A stretch of DNA of 64,000 nt, taken from Epinephelus fuscoguttatus (lineage: Eukaryota; Chordata; Actinopteri; Perciformes; Serranidae). Below, one piece after another: positions 11,191 to 22,660 of this stretch; positions within the stretch are counted from its first letter, which is position 1, and every line of letters begins with the position of its first letter. The stretch spans positions 39,290,059 through 39,354,058 of the forward strand of contig NC_064755.1 of NCBI RefSeq assembly GCF_011397635.1. Direction: 5' to 3'. The position numbers and the translations under genes were made by a program. Under the pieces are notes generated by a model, which was given only the letters and a program-made list of their open reading frames with translations, searched no databases and had not been told where the DNA came from.

Positions 11191-14100
11191 ATGTCGAGAC
11201 GACAAAACATCAAAGGAAGTAAGTTTCCATTTGGTCTGTGTGTGTTTATGTGCTTTTATTACAGTTACTTCCTTATTGATTATGTACATACCTGGATGTT
11301 ACTGATAACAAGTGGGAGAGGTTTCCTGTCGAACAAATGTCCCCTTGCTCACTGTAATAGTTCACATACATCTCAACTAATGTGGGATTTTAAAGAGACT
11401 TTATTTTATTTTGTTTTATTTAACCTTTATTTAAAGCAACACTTACCTTTCTGGAAATTTTACGCTTTTCTTTGTTTAGATTAAAATGCTATCAATAAGC
11501 TGATGGCACACTAAAATGTAAGTGAATTCCACCAGAGATAAAAACTCATAATTATACCATTGTCATAAGGTTCTAAGAAAATTCTGACCAATCATTGCAT
11601 TCGGACCAAATGCAATTATTGGCCAAGCGTCCTGTCTGTCTTCCCCACGTGAAGGCCTCCGACTGACATAACCGCACATGTATAACATCCATTAGCACTG
11701 TGACCTTATTCTACAACTCATCAGTCATCACTAGCCATGTTTCCATCAGCCTGTTTAGATGCGCATCTAGAAGTATTGCATCAGGAAATTATGATGGAAA
11801 CGCCAAAATTTGAATTAAAATCACAAACTAAAATACGCCCGCTTTAGCCTGGTTTTGGTTGATTCGAAAAAATGTTGATTTGCAAAATGGGGGATGGAAA
11901 CAGTTATGTTCGAATTAAGTCTGACGTAGCGCACCTCTCTCCATGGTGATATCCACACTCCGGGTCAGGAAGGCGGTAAAGCATTTACAAGCTGGTTGCC
12001 AACCGCCAGAAAATGTAGAAGAAGAAGAATGCAAGATTTGTTTTGTTTCTGGTTCTGTGGAAAACTCGCGCAAGTTCGTAGTTTTCACCAAAGTCCGTAC
12101 ATTTAATGGAAACACACAGGATTCGTATTTCTTTTAATGCGCATTTCCCAATGATTCGAATCACTTTTGGATGGAAACATAGCTACTGACTCCGGTTGAG
12201 TTATAAAACTCAACGGGATTGTGTTTGACTGTCTTGGTTGTAACGTTACACTCCCTCTTCTCTTACGTGTATCTAACATTAGCTTGCCAACGTCTATGTG
12301 TATCATAGATGTAATGAGGACGTGAATGTTCGAATTTTTTGTGCTGTGTGATATGCAAGAAAGGTAAGAGTAGCTTTAACCAGAGTGACCGATTAATGAA
12401 CCGACAGATTAAAAATGTCGTTTTCAAGAGGCAGCAACATAAAGTTACAGACAGACGACATAACAAAAACACAATATAAAAATGTGAAGCTCTAAAACAC
12501 AAAATTAGATTACTACAAAGAAAACCCCAAAAGTGTGTTAATGTATAGTAAAAATGAACCATAAAAATTGCAAAAAAAACCCCAGCAACTACACATGATG
12601 ACAGAGACCAGCTAAAATGCATGCGACATTTGCATTTAAAAGATTGTGTACAAAAATCCTGCAGCAGTGCTTTGAAACAGCCGAGAGGAACCAAAAAGTG
12701 CAACCATAATAATATAAGGAGCTGCAAACATAAATGCTCACATGCCAAACTTTGTTCATAGACAGTAAAAACATGTTTTGTTCATGATGAATCATTTTAA
12801 CTAACCTTTTATTAAATAACTTCATTAAGGAGTTTAGCATTTATATAAACATACAGGATACACTCATGTACAAACACACATGACCTCACTCAATTAATCC
12901 AGGCAAATTGCCAAACAATTAAATGTAGGGGAGCGAAGAAAAAATATATATTAAATTTGCTGATAATAAATAAAAATTGATAAAATACAAATAAGAAATA
13001 TAGATTTTAAAAAAGGGATCCAGTGCATATACATTAGGTACAGTACTTGTAGGCTGCACAGGAAAACATCAGGTGGCACAGAGAGTCTGTTTCTTCACAT
13101 ATTGTGGAAAACAGTGTAAAATCTGTAATTCAGTAAAGTTAAAAACAAATATTAATGATGAAATGTGAAGTATTTATGGTGAACGTTGGCTTCTTGATGC
13201 ATGAATATGTAGGATTTTATCATTTTTTCTTCTTTCTTATAGTCTTTTCTTCTCTGTGGATGACCAGCCTCCAACCTTCTTTATTCTTTTATTAATTGAC
13301 TCAACCTTCATTTAAACAGGATGATTCAGCAGTTAGAGCAGGCAAACATCCAACAATTCAACAAACTTACAAGACTATAAATAAAGGAGGAGGATCAAAT
13401 TAAATTCACATTAAATGAAATGTGATCCTAACAGCATTAGATCAACATTGACACCTCACCACAGGAATATTTACCTTTCAACGAGGTCATTCAAAGTGCA
13501 CAAACACAAGACACAGACAGGCTTTCAGAGAAAGTCTAAAGGAAATACAAGGCAATAGAAAAAGATTTGAAAAAGAGTAAAATCAGTTCAAAAAGATAAG
13601 AAACAGGATGATCCAACAGTGGAATCGATTTAATTTTTTCCACAAAGATAATTCAGAACAAGAAAGACTTCTAACACACTGATAATGATAAACTTAAAAA
13701 GGCAAAGTTCCTCTCATACATAAATGAAATGTCTTTTTTCTAATTCTTACAATTCTTTTAATAACAAATCTGTTTCATGATCCTTTAAAACGAAGCAAAG
13801 TCGACTCTTCTTTTTCCCCGATATCCCCTTTGTGGGGATCGATATAGCAGTGTACGTTGATGCTTCGCAGCGTAAGCAGTCAGTCATTCAGCTTTGGCTG
13901 CATTTAGAGAGGAATCCTAGTGCAGGGGCGGACTAAATTATTTTGCACCCACTACGACACCCCTGACAACTGTAGTTTAAACTGTTAGGACCAACTGGTT
14001 TGGAAACTGGATGGACTGAAATCTCTAGACCATTTAAAAATTCTTAGATCCAGTCTGACTGGTGCAGCCGATGACAACTTTAACAGAGTTTGTGTCTGTG

Positions 14101-17100
14101 TCTGTCTCTGTTTGTCTCCTGCAGAGGTTTTACAGTTCATGTTGGTGTTGGTGCCGGCGATTCTGTTTCTCACACTCATCCTGCAGAAATACAGCAACCC
14201 GTTTCAAGTCATCAGAGGTAGGAATATTTAATAGACCTACCCAGGCCCGCTGTCAGGGGGAGATCAAAGGGTACAACTTTTAAAGAACTGATAAAAACAC
14301 TGCAGTATATAAAAACTGAGGAAATCAAAGATGGTCTAAAAACCTCTTGTACTCCGCCCCCATTTTGCAGCAAAAACGCCTAAAATGACATATCCAAATT
14401 AAAATGACTGTAGCGTCTGAACCTCTCTGACTACATGCATGCATGAGGTCTTGCCAGAAAGAAAACTCTCTGAAGTTTCTTGTGAAAGTGTCAGAAACAC
14501 TCTAGGTGATACAGAGGGCCCCTGAAGTCAGTAAAAAATTGAAGATTTTGCCTAAAATAAAATAAAAAATGATTTTAAGGATGAATAACTGTCTGTGGCT
14601 TTATCTGAGCAGGTAAATGACACTGTTGGGCTGTAGGCACACTGTCAATGAACATTTGTTTCAAATTTGAAGAAGATTGCTCAAAGTATGACCATTCTAC
14701 AGTGTTTTTTCCATGAAAAGATCCAGGCGGAGCTCCAAAAACAAGTCGGTCACTCGGCTTCAAAACAGTACTATCAGTGATCAAACAACACTCAGCCAGC
14801 TTCAAACATTGTACCTTATTGAAATCAGGTGTGATTATGATAGCTGATGTTGTTTATGACACAGGCACACCATAAAATATCACCAAATAAAGCCATATGA
14901 AACATGAAAGTTATGATCCCACTTTCTAGACGGTGTATCTCAGCCAAAAATAGTGGTAGGAGTGAGACTTGTACCTTTTACAAACCAGCTAAGTCCCCGC
15001 GAACAGCTCCACATAAGATCGCGAGTAATCCTGTAACTTTTCCCATTGAAAAACGGTATGACATGACTTGTCACCACTCATTGCGATTTTGGACTATGTG
15101 TGTTTGGGCTGCTCTGGTGCAAAATCCATAAGACATAAAAGAAAAACGATGTTATTTTTTAAAAGTCGAGAGCTTCCTGAATCCGGCAATACCAAACATC
15201 ACATGGTTTGATGACGTAGTGCGCCTGGGAGATACCATTTAACAGAGGAGGGGGGGAGCAAGGATGTCGGCGTCCTGGCGGAGTTAGAGAGGTTAAAAAT
15301 CAAGTAAAATCAGGAAAGGCTCACCAATAGAAGTATGTTTTAAGAAGGGACTTAAAACAGATCACTGACTCGGCCGACCTGATTTCCTTTGTCAGATTGT
15401 TCCAGAGCCTCGGGGCCCTGACAGCAAACACTTTGTCCCCTTCAGTTTTCAGTCGGGCCTCTTTTACATACAAAAGACCTCCGCCCGAGGACCTCAAAGT
15501 ATGTCCTGGCATTTACGGCACTAAGAGGTCGGAGATAAAGCTGGGTCAGAGACCATGAAGAGCCGTAAAAGTAATCAATAAAATCTTAAAATCTATTCTA
15601 AAACATACTGGGAGCCAATGTAAAGAGGCTAAAACTGGAGTGATGTGATCACATCTCTGGCAACTGTATCCTGTACAGTCTGGAGTCGATTAATAGATTT
15701 TTGATTCAGGCAAGAAAACAGGTTGTTGCAGTGATCCAGGCGTGAAGAGATGAAGGCATGTAAAATTGTCTCAGTGTCTTTAAAAGTTAAAATGGCATTA
15801 GTCGTATTTGAGAAATGTTTCTAAGATGATAAAAACATGATTGCATGAGCTTTGTGACGTGCTACTCAAAACTTAAATTACTGTCAAATGAGACTCCAAG
15901 ACTTGTTGCAACAGGTTTGACCAGCTAGAGGCAGAATTTGTTGTGTAACATTGCTGGGGCCCGATGACAACAATTTCTGTTTTGTCTGAGTTCAGTTAAA
16001 GAAAAGTTTTTGACATCCAGCTTTAAACATCAGTAAGGTAGTCATTAAGTGAACACATCATTCCAGGGTCTGTAGATCTAACGAGCAGGTACACCTGTGT
16101 ATCGTCAGCATAAAAATGAAAAGAGACACCATGTCTCTGAACAATGAGCCCAAGGGAAAGCATGTACAAGGAGAATAAAATTGGTCCCAGGACTGGCCCC
16201 TGAGGCACACCATGCTTAAGAGATGACAATAAAGAGAAGTGGCTGTTGATAGAGACACAAAACCTCCTGTTTGTCTATGGTTAACCCGTAAATGGGATCA
16301 TGTACAACAATCCACTTACTGACTTATATCACTGACAATACAGGTTTTATGTATTTACGTGAGAAATAAATGTATTGTCATCATTAAAGCCCATTTCAGT
16401 GAAGACACTGTCGCTTAGATTATATTGTATTACAGTGAACTAGAGGACCTATGGCATCCATCGGTATCAATGTTATGCTATCTTGTCGGAAAGAGGGGGG
16501 TTAGTTGAAATACTTTGTTTAAAATCTATTTTTTGCTGTCCACCACTGAGTGTCACTTGAGCTGTATATTGATATCTAGCTGTACAAGTCTGTATCTTTA
16601 TGTATTTTATGGTTTCATAATATATCCATTGTTGTTGCAGATGATTTGCGTCTTGTTTTATCTGAAGACTCTGGTGCCGCCAGTCAGAAGTCGAGGGTGA
16701 CCCCAAAACGTGAGTGATCGATTCAACCTGATCAGGATTAATGAGTGACGTTGATCAGATGGTGGATTAATTTAGATTAATAGTTTCCTCTCCAGCCGGG
16801 CCGTGCATCATGATGAGAGACTGTCCGGCGGATACCTTCAGCTTCTACATCCAGAGCGGAGCCGCTAACGTCGTGGGTCCAAAGATCTGCCTCCAAAACA
16901 AGCTGTAGGTGTTTCATCCTCAACTTCCTTGACTTGAAGTGGATACGCTGGGGGATGGGGACCCAGTGGAGGTTATGAAGGATTGGGGTGATGTGGTTAC
17001 AGGTGTGGGAGTGTGTAAAAAGACAAGCAGCTGAGTTCTGGATATACTGTAGTTTCTTGAGTGTCTTAGATGACGAACCATAGAGGAGACTGTTGTAGTA

Positions 17101-20100
17101 GTCCAGTCTGGAAGTGATGAAAGTGTGAATCTCTGCAGCTGAAAAGAAGAGGGATGGATGGAGGTGGGTGATGTTTCTGAGATGGAAGAAGGCTGTTTTG
17201 GTGACGTGTTTGATATGATGCTGGTTACAGTCCCTCAGCAACATCAGGCAACCTGCCTCTGAACCCTTGAAAGTAGGTATAAGTGTTGCACTCAGAACCC
17301 AACGTCATGTTTCTCAGGCGGTAAAAGATGCAACGTATATAACTGGTTTTGTTATTTGTTGGTCTTCAACGATAGTCTGCAGCTTGGTAGGCGTCTTGCC
17401 TCCGTATCACACCATCCATCATCCCCTCCACCCCCTGATGACAAAGTCCGCCTGTATACTATGTCATTTCAGAAATGTTGATTTAATACATATGGGCTGT
17501 GTTTTGGTGCCCAAACCGAGAAAAAGTGACAGTGAAACTTGATTAATTGTTAATGCATATTTAATGGGATGAAAACAGCCTTCTGAATCTACCAGGTGTA
17601 GCAGACTCATACTGACCCACATCTATGAGACTGATAACCACAGAAAACTGATATTTTTCTCAGGGTTCTTGGAACCGTCTTGAACAACGCTGGACCTGGA
17701 ATAAACATCGTTGTAATAAACGGTGAGTGTTGAACCAGTTCACCGCTGCATCGCCGCTGTTTGTGCTTCAGTAATTATCGCTGATTGTTAAGAGTCTCTA
17801 AAGTCTCCTTTTCTTCATCAGGTAAAACAGGGGAGATCATAAAGACCAGTCACTTCAACATGTACAGTGGCGGTGCGTACAAACTGATATTAATATAATG
17901 TAACTACCGTGTGGTTCTGTGTGCTCAAATGATTCAGTGACAGATTTAATAAAAATTTGACGTTTGTGTTGCAGACGTGAAACCTCTCATCGAGCTCCTG
18001 AAGAGCATCGAGGTGGGATCTGCTGTGCTGATGGCGTCCTACGACGAGCCTTCGTCAAAGTAAACGTCTCTCCTCTTTTTACATCTACTGTTAGCAGAGA
18101 AACGTCACCACTGAGCCAAACTCAAGACTTTAATGTGCTTTCATTCAATAATCTAAGCTCAATAAGCTCAACTGTTGAGCTGAGGAACTTGAAACTCTAA
18201 GAAGACACATTAAAAGTTCCTTCTGATGACGTCTAAATCAGCAGGTTTAGTTTGTATGTTTTGTTTCTAAAGATGGATGAAACATTGGAAGAGCAAAACA
18301 GATAGAAATATATTTGCCTTGTTTTCAGATGTTTCCCTCAAAAAAGTTTAGGGAAGCAGCTGCATGCTCTGTGAGCTAAGTGTCTGACATATTATGGAAA
18401 GGATCCCTACAGAGACTGACCTTTTTGTTTAAGAGTAAGTTCCCTTTTGTTCAGTCAGAAACAGCCCCGAGAGCCCCATCACCAAACCCACCAAACTCCA
18501 TTTAAATTAATAGTAATTTAAGCGTGCATTTAGCCAGCATATTTTCACATCTAACTGGGTGAATTAAGGGTTTATATCATCCAAACCAGAGTTGATGATT
18601 ATTGGAACAGTGGAAAGATGAACCAAGAAGTAATTTGTGAGTTTTATTTTGTTTCTGTCTACTCTGAATTAAGTGTGCTTTATGTTGATAAAATTGCTGT
18701 TTATTTGAATGGAGTCGGGTTGGTTTGGTGATGGTGATTTTGGGGCTGTTTCTAGTTAAACTAAAATGATCTTACTCTTTGACAAGAAGGTCTATCTCTG
18801 TAGGTATCCCTTCCATAATGTGTTAGACACTTAGAATGACAATCTGAACCTGTCAGTGGCAAAAACAAACACTTCTAGTGGACGTACATTGATGGTGTGT
18901 ACGTGCCCCTAGTGGTTACATTACAGCCTTGACTGCTGCCGACTGCAGCGCTCTCTCTCAGTACAGGACCAGTTGCAAAAATGATTGCTCCCATCAGTCA
19001 CTTAGACACAAAAACATGGGAAAAGGGTCCATATAAGAAAATGCTGAAGTTACCCTTTCAGAGATGATTGAAGCCTTTTAATGTTTTAGATTTTGTTCCT
19101 TCACTCTTTGATCAACCTGTTGAGTTACATATTGATCAGCTCTGACAGTGACTGTCTCAGTTGTCTGATCCACACTGTGTGTGTTGACAGGTTGAATGAA
19201 GATGCGAGGAAGCTGATTGCCGAGCTCGGAAGTTCTTCTGTCAAGTCACTGGGATTCAGAGATAACTGGGTGTTTGTTGGTGGGAAAGGAGCGTCAGTGC
19301 AGAACAACTTTGAGAAGGTAACAACTATCATGTACTGAAGAATTTATATTTATATGAACTTCTTTAACACCACACAGACTCTTCTGGGTTCAGCATTTAA
19401 ATTCCAAATATTTTCAAAGCTGTTTCTTTATTCACTGTTTACATACATTTTATTGATAATATTTATTGTTAATATTTTGTTTATCTGCACTTTTTCATAC
19501 CTTGTTTTGCAACAGCTGCACAACAGCTTCCTTCAGGATAAAAAAGTTTTATCTTATCTTTAAAATGTCAGTGAAGATCCTACAGTTTCCAAACATACAA
19601 GATGTTCAGACACATTTGTGATGCTGCAGTGTCTAGGGATTAAATGTTTCAATCTGTAAGTGATTAAACATCAGTGGCACAAGAAAAAACCCAGATGATT
19701 AATATTTGACATTGTTGCACAGTCTGGTAAAACTGTAAAACAAACAAACAAACAAACAAATAGTTTAGTACTTAACTTTTGCTTTAAGGGTAAACAGGCT
19801 GCAGCTATTGATTATGGATGAAAAAGACTGGTTAACATTTAACAACAATAGTTACAGTTTTCTTAAATTTAAATATTTCTATCGATGTCTGTTATGTTGA
19901 CAATTATTTTCTCAATAAAACACTTAATTGTTTTGTCTATAAATTGTCAGAAAATTGTGATAAATGCTTACTAAGGAGATGCATTCAGATTAGTTGTTTT
20001 ATTTGACCAACTTGAACTGTGAACCAGTGACTGAACTGTTTTTCTGTCAACCAGTTCAGTGAATCAGTGAATCATTGCAGCTCTAAAAGGGCAACATATC

Positions 20101-21359
20101 TTTATCTGGTTTCCCTTGAAAAAAAAAATATGAATAAGTTTTTCAGCAAATATATACACAAATATTCAAGCACACAAATCCCACCTTCCCCAGACACCCA
20201 CAGTAAAATATATGTGTTATACACATATTTATTAAATATGTGTATAACAAAGGGCTTTGTTGTTACAAATGAAAGAGAAAGGGAATTGTTTTCCTCCTCA
20301 TTGATTAATGAGCTCATTTGCGTTAAAGTTAAAGTCCCACTGATTATCACACACCTGAGTGTGTGAAATTTGTTCTCCGCATTTGACCCATCCCCTGAGG
20401 GAGTGGTGAGCAGCAGCGGTGCCGCGCTCGGGAATCATGTGGTGATCTAACCCCACAATTCTAACCCCCGTGCGTCACCGCTCTCAATTGTTTGGCCACG
20501 TTGGACAAAAAGTAGCCAAATAAAAAATCAGAGTCTATCAAGAAAACAATCAGCAGTGAAATTCGTTTCAAGTAACTTCAGGTAAATGAATAATCCTTCA
20601 AAAAAAGTTTGATTTGAGAGCACGTACCTCCTCCGAACTGTTTGTTTATGCGCTCGGCCACTGTAAATCATCGTAGGCCTCGATGCTGCTCTGATGGTCC
20701 TGCAGCGCACTCACTCACCTCAGCTTATTTGGATCGAGCAACTGGGTGATTTATTCATGCGTAGTAATGATTATGCCTACTGATTAAACGCATGCATCAT
20801 TTTCAATTTTTTATTAACAGAAATTAGGCTGATGTTTGTATCAAAATAGGCTATATCATGAATTACTAGAAATCAAATACATTCTATGTCAAATCAAGAT
20901 GTTCAGCAGCAGTGAGCACCCCCATATAGTCAGAATAGTACGGTCTTGTTTCATAACCACATTTTGCGACGATTTGACAGCGAGACTGGCAGGGGAATCG
21001 GACTTCTCCGAATCGAATCACCAAATCATCGACTATTCGGGGTCACCCCTAGTATATATACACACACTGTTTACACACACATTAATATATATACAAATGC
21101 ACACATAGTGTGTGTAGTACAAACACATATAAAGATGTACACATTCCCACATGTCTCAGTACACATATTTACATTGGTAGTAAGTGAGACGATGGTCTGA
21201 TCAATGGCGTCACATGAGTAGTTTCCGGGTTCCTTGCTGATATCGTCTCTGTCTGTCTGTCTGCTTCAGTACCTAAAGAACGACAACGCAAAGAATAAAT
21301 ATGAAAACTGGCCTGAGCTCATCGAACTACAAGGATGCATCCCCAAATATCTGGAGTGA
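11191..21359 (+). CDS. FAM3-family secreted protein, FAM3C-like (9 coding exons, 236 aa)
   Basis: Coding exons: 11191-11218, 14125-14217, 16641-16709, 16796-16904, 17664-17722, 17822-17872, 17975-18059, 19191-19317, 21270-21359; all introns are GT-AG and the frame closes at TGA. The start ATG is 5 nt after the acceptor of its exon. The protein has a basic N-terminus, a hydrophobic segment at about residues 11-29 (signal peptide or anchor), then the FAM3 globular domain with the signature [37 protein letters not shown] and LGFRDNWVF. Four Cys (67, 73, 95, 230) match the family's conserved cysteines. FAM3 proteins are cytokine-like secreted factors of 220-240 aa. The GGKG and [15 protein letters not shown] text is closest to what I recall of FAM3C, but the exact paralog is unsure. 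Introns hold a MITE, two LINE pieces and a foldback element. Confidence 0.93.
11732..12185. mobile_element. MITE with TAGCCATGTTTCCATC ends, in FAM3 intron
   Basis: Left end TAGCCATGTTTCCATC and right end GATGGAAACATAGCTA are inverted repeats with one mismatch. The interior repeats the motif GATGGAAAC several times and has no open frame of note. This end sequence is a familiar teleost non-autonomous DNA transposon. No clear target duplication was seen. Confidence 0.75.
12186..14124 (+). other. FAM3 intron, nothing recognised
   Basis: AT-rich intronic DNA. The longest minus-strand frame (12263-12748) codes a Cys/Leu/Phe-rich peptide without recognisable family or splice context and is treated as chance. 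13280-13420 may hold a worn LINE 3' tail (ACCTTCATTTAAACAGG-like text), too weak to call. Confidence 0.4.
15310..16262 (-). mobile_element. LINE fragment (L2/CR1-type reverse transcriptase), in FAM3 intron
   Basis: Reading the minus strand, 16258-16023 codes a reverse transcriptase core with [17 protein letters not shown] and the catalytic [11 protein letters not shown]. At 15512-15321 is the typical C-terminal end ([18 protein letters not shown], then [11 protein letters not shown]). The region between has lost its frame, so the copy is a broken 5'-truncated insert. It lies antisense to the host gene, between coding exons 2 and 3. Confidence 0.85.
16905..17255 (-). mobile_element. LINE fragment (L2-type), abutting the donor of FAM3 coding exon 4
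   Basis: The minus strand codes a piece of an L2-like reverse transcriptase C-terminal region: [48 protein letters not shown] and [20 protein letters not shown]. The last of these maps to within a few tens of bases of the 5' splice site at 16905. It is 5'-truncated and antisense to the host gene. Confidence 0.85.
18376..18834. mobile_element. Foldback (long inverted repeat) element in FAM3 intron
   Basis: Two arms of about 137 bp, roughly 18376-18513 and 18698-18834, are inverted copies with about 80% match by eye: CTAAGTGTCTGACATATTAT against ATAATGTGTTAGACACTTAG, and GAAACAGCCCCGAGAG..CCATCACCAAACC against its complement near 18720-18755. The spacer is about 185 bp. There is no coding frame, so it is best read as a MITE-like foldback transposon. 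It would form a long hairpin in the pre-mRNA. Confidence 0.8.
19739..19761 (+). repeat. (AAAC)n microsatellite
   Basis: Five to six AAAC units in a FAM3 intron. Confidence 0.85.
20316..20480 (+). repeat. Teleost interspersed repeat fragment
   Basis: Recognisable text of a common fish repeat: AAAGTTAAAGTCCCACTGAT, TCCGCATTTGACCCATCCCC, GTGAGCAGCAGCGGTGCCGC and CGGGAATCATGTGGTGAT. It is truncated on the right and sits in the last FAM3 intron. The class is not assigned. Confidence 0.6.
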
Positions 21360-22439
21360 CCTGCTGCTTCGTCCTGAAGGAACATCTTCACTGTTAAACC
21401 AGGAACATAAAGCAGGAGGAACACGACATGTTGGTGGGACTGAGATGATATTTGTGCAATAAGACAAACTGCAGCCTGGTGTGTAAACTGATCTCTGGGT
21501 GAACCAGTTTCTTCATCATCAGACGGATAAACAGAGAAATATCCACCTGCTCTGCTGTGACATTTGATGGAGTCTGAACTCTGAATTACAGGTTGTTCTG
21601 TCTGTTGCCACCACATGAAGGCTGGTTAACAGACAACAATACTTTTGTTTTTCTTGATTTTAAACATTCTTTTATTACGTCTGAAAGACGGAGGAGGTTT
21701 GCATCAAACATGAGTGCTCTGGATCATCTGCCCTCTTTACAGAGTAACTCTATTAGGTGTTGGGAAACAGTCAAACTCTCCTACAGATGTTGTAAACGAA
21801 GATACAACTTGATATAGTGGTAAGAAATAATTCAGAAGAACAACATCCCTGCTGCCATGTCCCAGTTCTTGGATTTTAAGACTCAAAACTAAAAGTGCAT
21901 TCAGCTGCTTTTTGTCTCGTCAAGTCAGAAATGTTTAAATTGTGTGGTTGTCATAAATATTTTACAGATTGAGGTTCAGCTCTGAGGGATTCAGGGGCTC
22001 AGGAGGCCTCAAAGATATAACTACTGTCTACTGTGACTCTTTTTAACATGTTATTGTTGGAAAATCAGAAAAAGTTCTTTCATGTTGAGTTTCTGCCAGA
22101 ACAAAGTCAGATCCAAAACTTTATTTTTATGTTTTTGTTATTAAACTTTCAAGATTTTCGCCTCAGAATGCAAAAGTTGACTTTGTCCTACTGACACTGA
22201 GGTATCATGTAATCACATGAATAATCACATGTATGCTGAAGGCAGGAAGAGTCATTCAGAGGCCTTTCCCATTTCCCGCTTTTGTGCCTCCTCGGCTCCT
22301 TGACCCTCCAGTTTGTCACTTAGAAAACGATCTCAGCGCTTCATCTTGAAGGACATCCCAATACCTAAAATGCATCTCGAGGAGCGAGGAGGTTGTTTAT
22401 TGAATTCCAAGTACAGTACATATGCTCAGACAGAGATCA

Positions 22440-22660
22440 TGAAATTGGGTTGCTTACTATCTCAGTGGGTAGAGCGGGTGCTCCATGTACAAAAGCAATG
22501 TCCTTGCTGCATCAGCCGTGGGTTTGATTCCTGCCTACAGCCCTTTGCTACATGTTGTCCCCTCTCTCTCCCCATGTCACGCCTCAAACTGTCCTGTCAT
22601 TAAAGGCATAAAGCCCCCCAAATGATGCCTAAAAAAGACAAAAAGAGATCATATTATAGA
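22440..22660 (+). mobile_element. tRNA-derived SINE, plus orientation
   Basis: A tRNA-like head with an A-box-like ATCTCAGTGGGTAGAGCGG and a B-box-like GGGTTTGATTCC is followed by CCCTTTGCTACATGTTGTCC, CTCTCTCTCCCC and the family tail CTGTCATTAAAGGCATAAAG. Two more copies lie in minus orientation at 43195-43352 and 62595-62765. It is not a working tRNA gene, because the head cannot fold into a proper cloverleaf with an anticodon loop by eye. Confidence 0.8.

Noticed and set aside
12263-12748. 161-aa minus-strand frame, hydrophobic and Cys-rich
   Set aside because: AT-rich intronic DNA, no recognisable domain and no splice or promoter context.
16023-16229. Frame with YADD as a possible telomerase or other host reverse transcriptase
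   Set aside because: The flanking text ([16 protein letters not shown]) and the broken C-terminal end are those of an L2/CR1-type LINE.
22440-22660. tRNA-like A and B boxes
   Set aside because: No full cloverleaf; the copy carries a SINE body and two further copies exist in the window.
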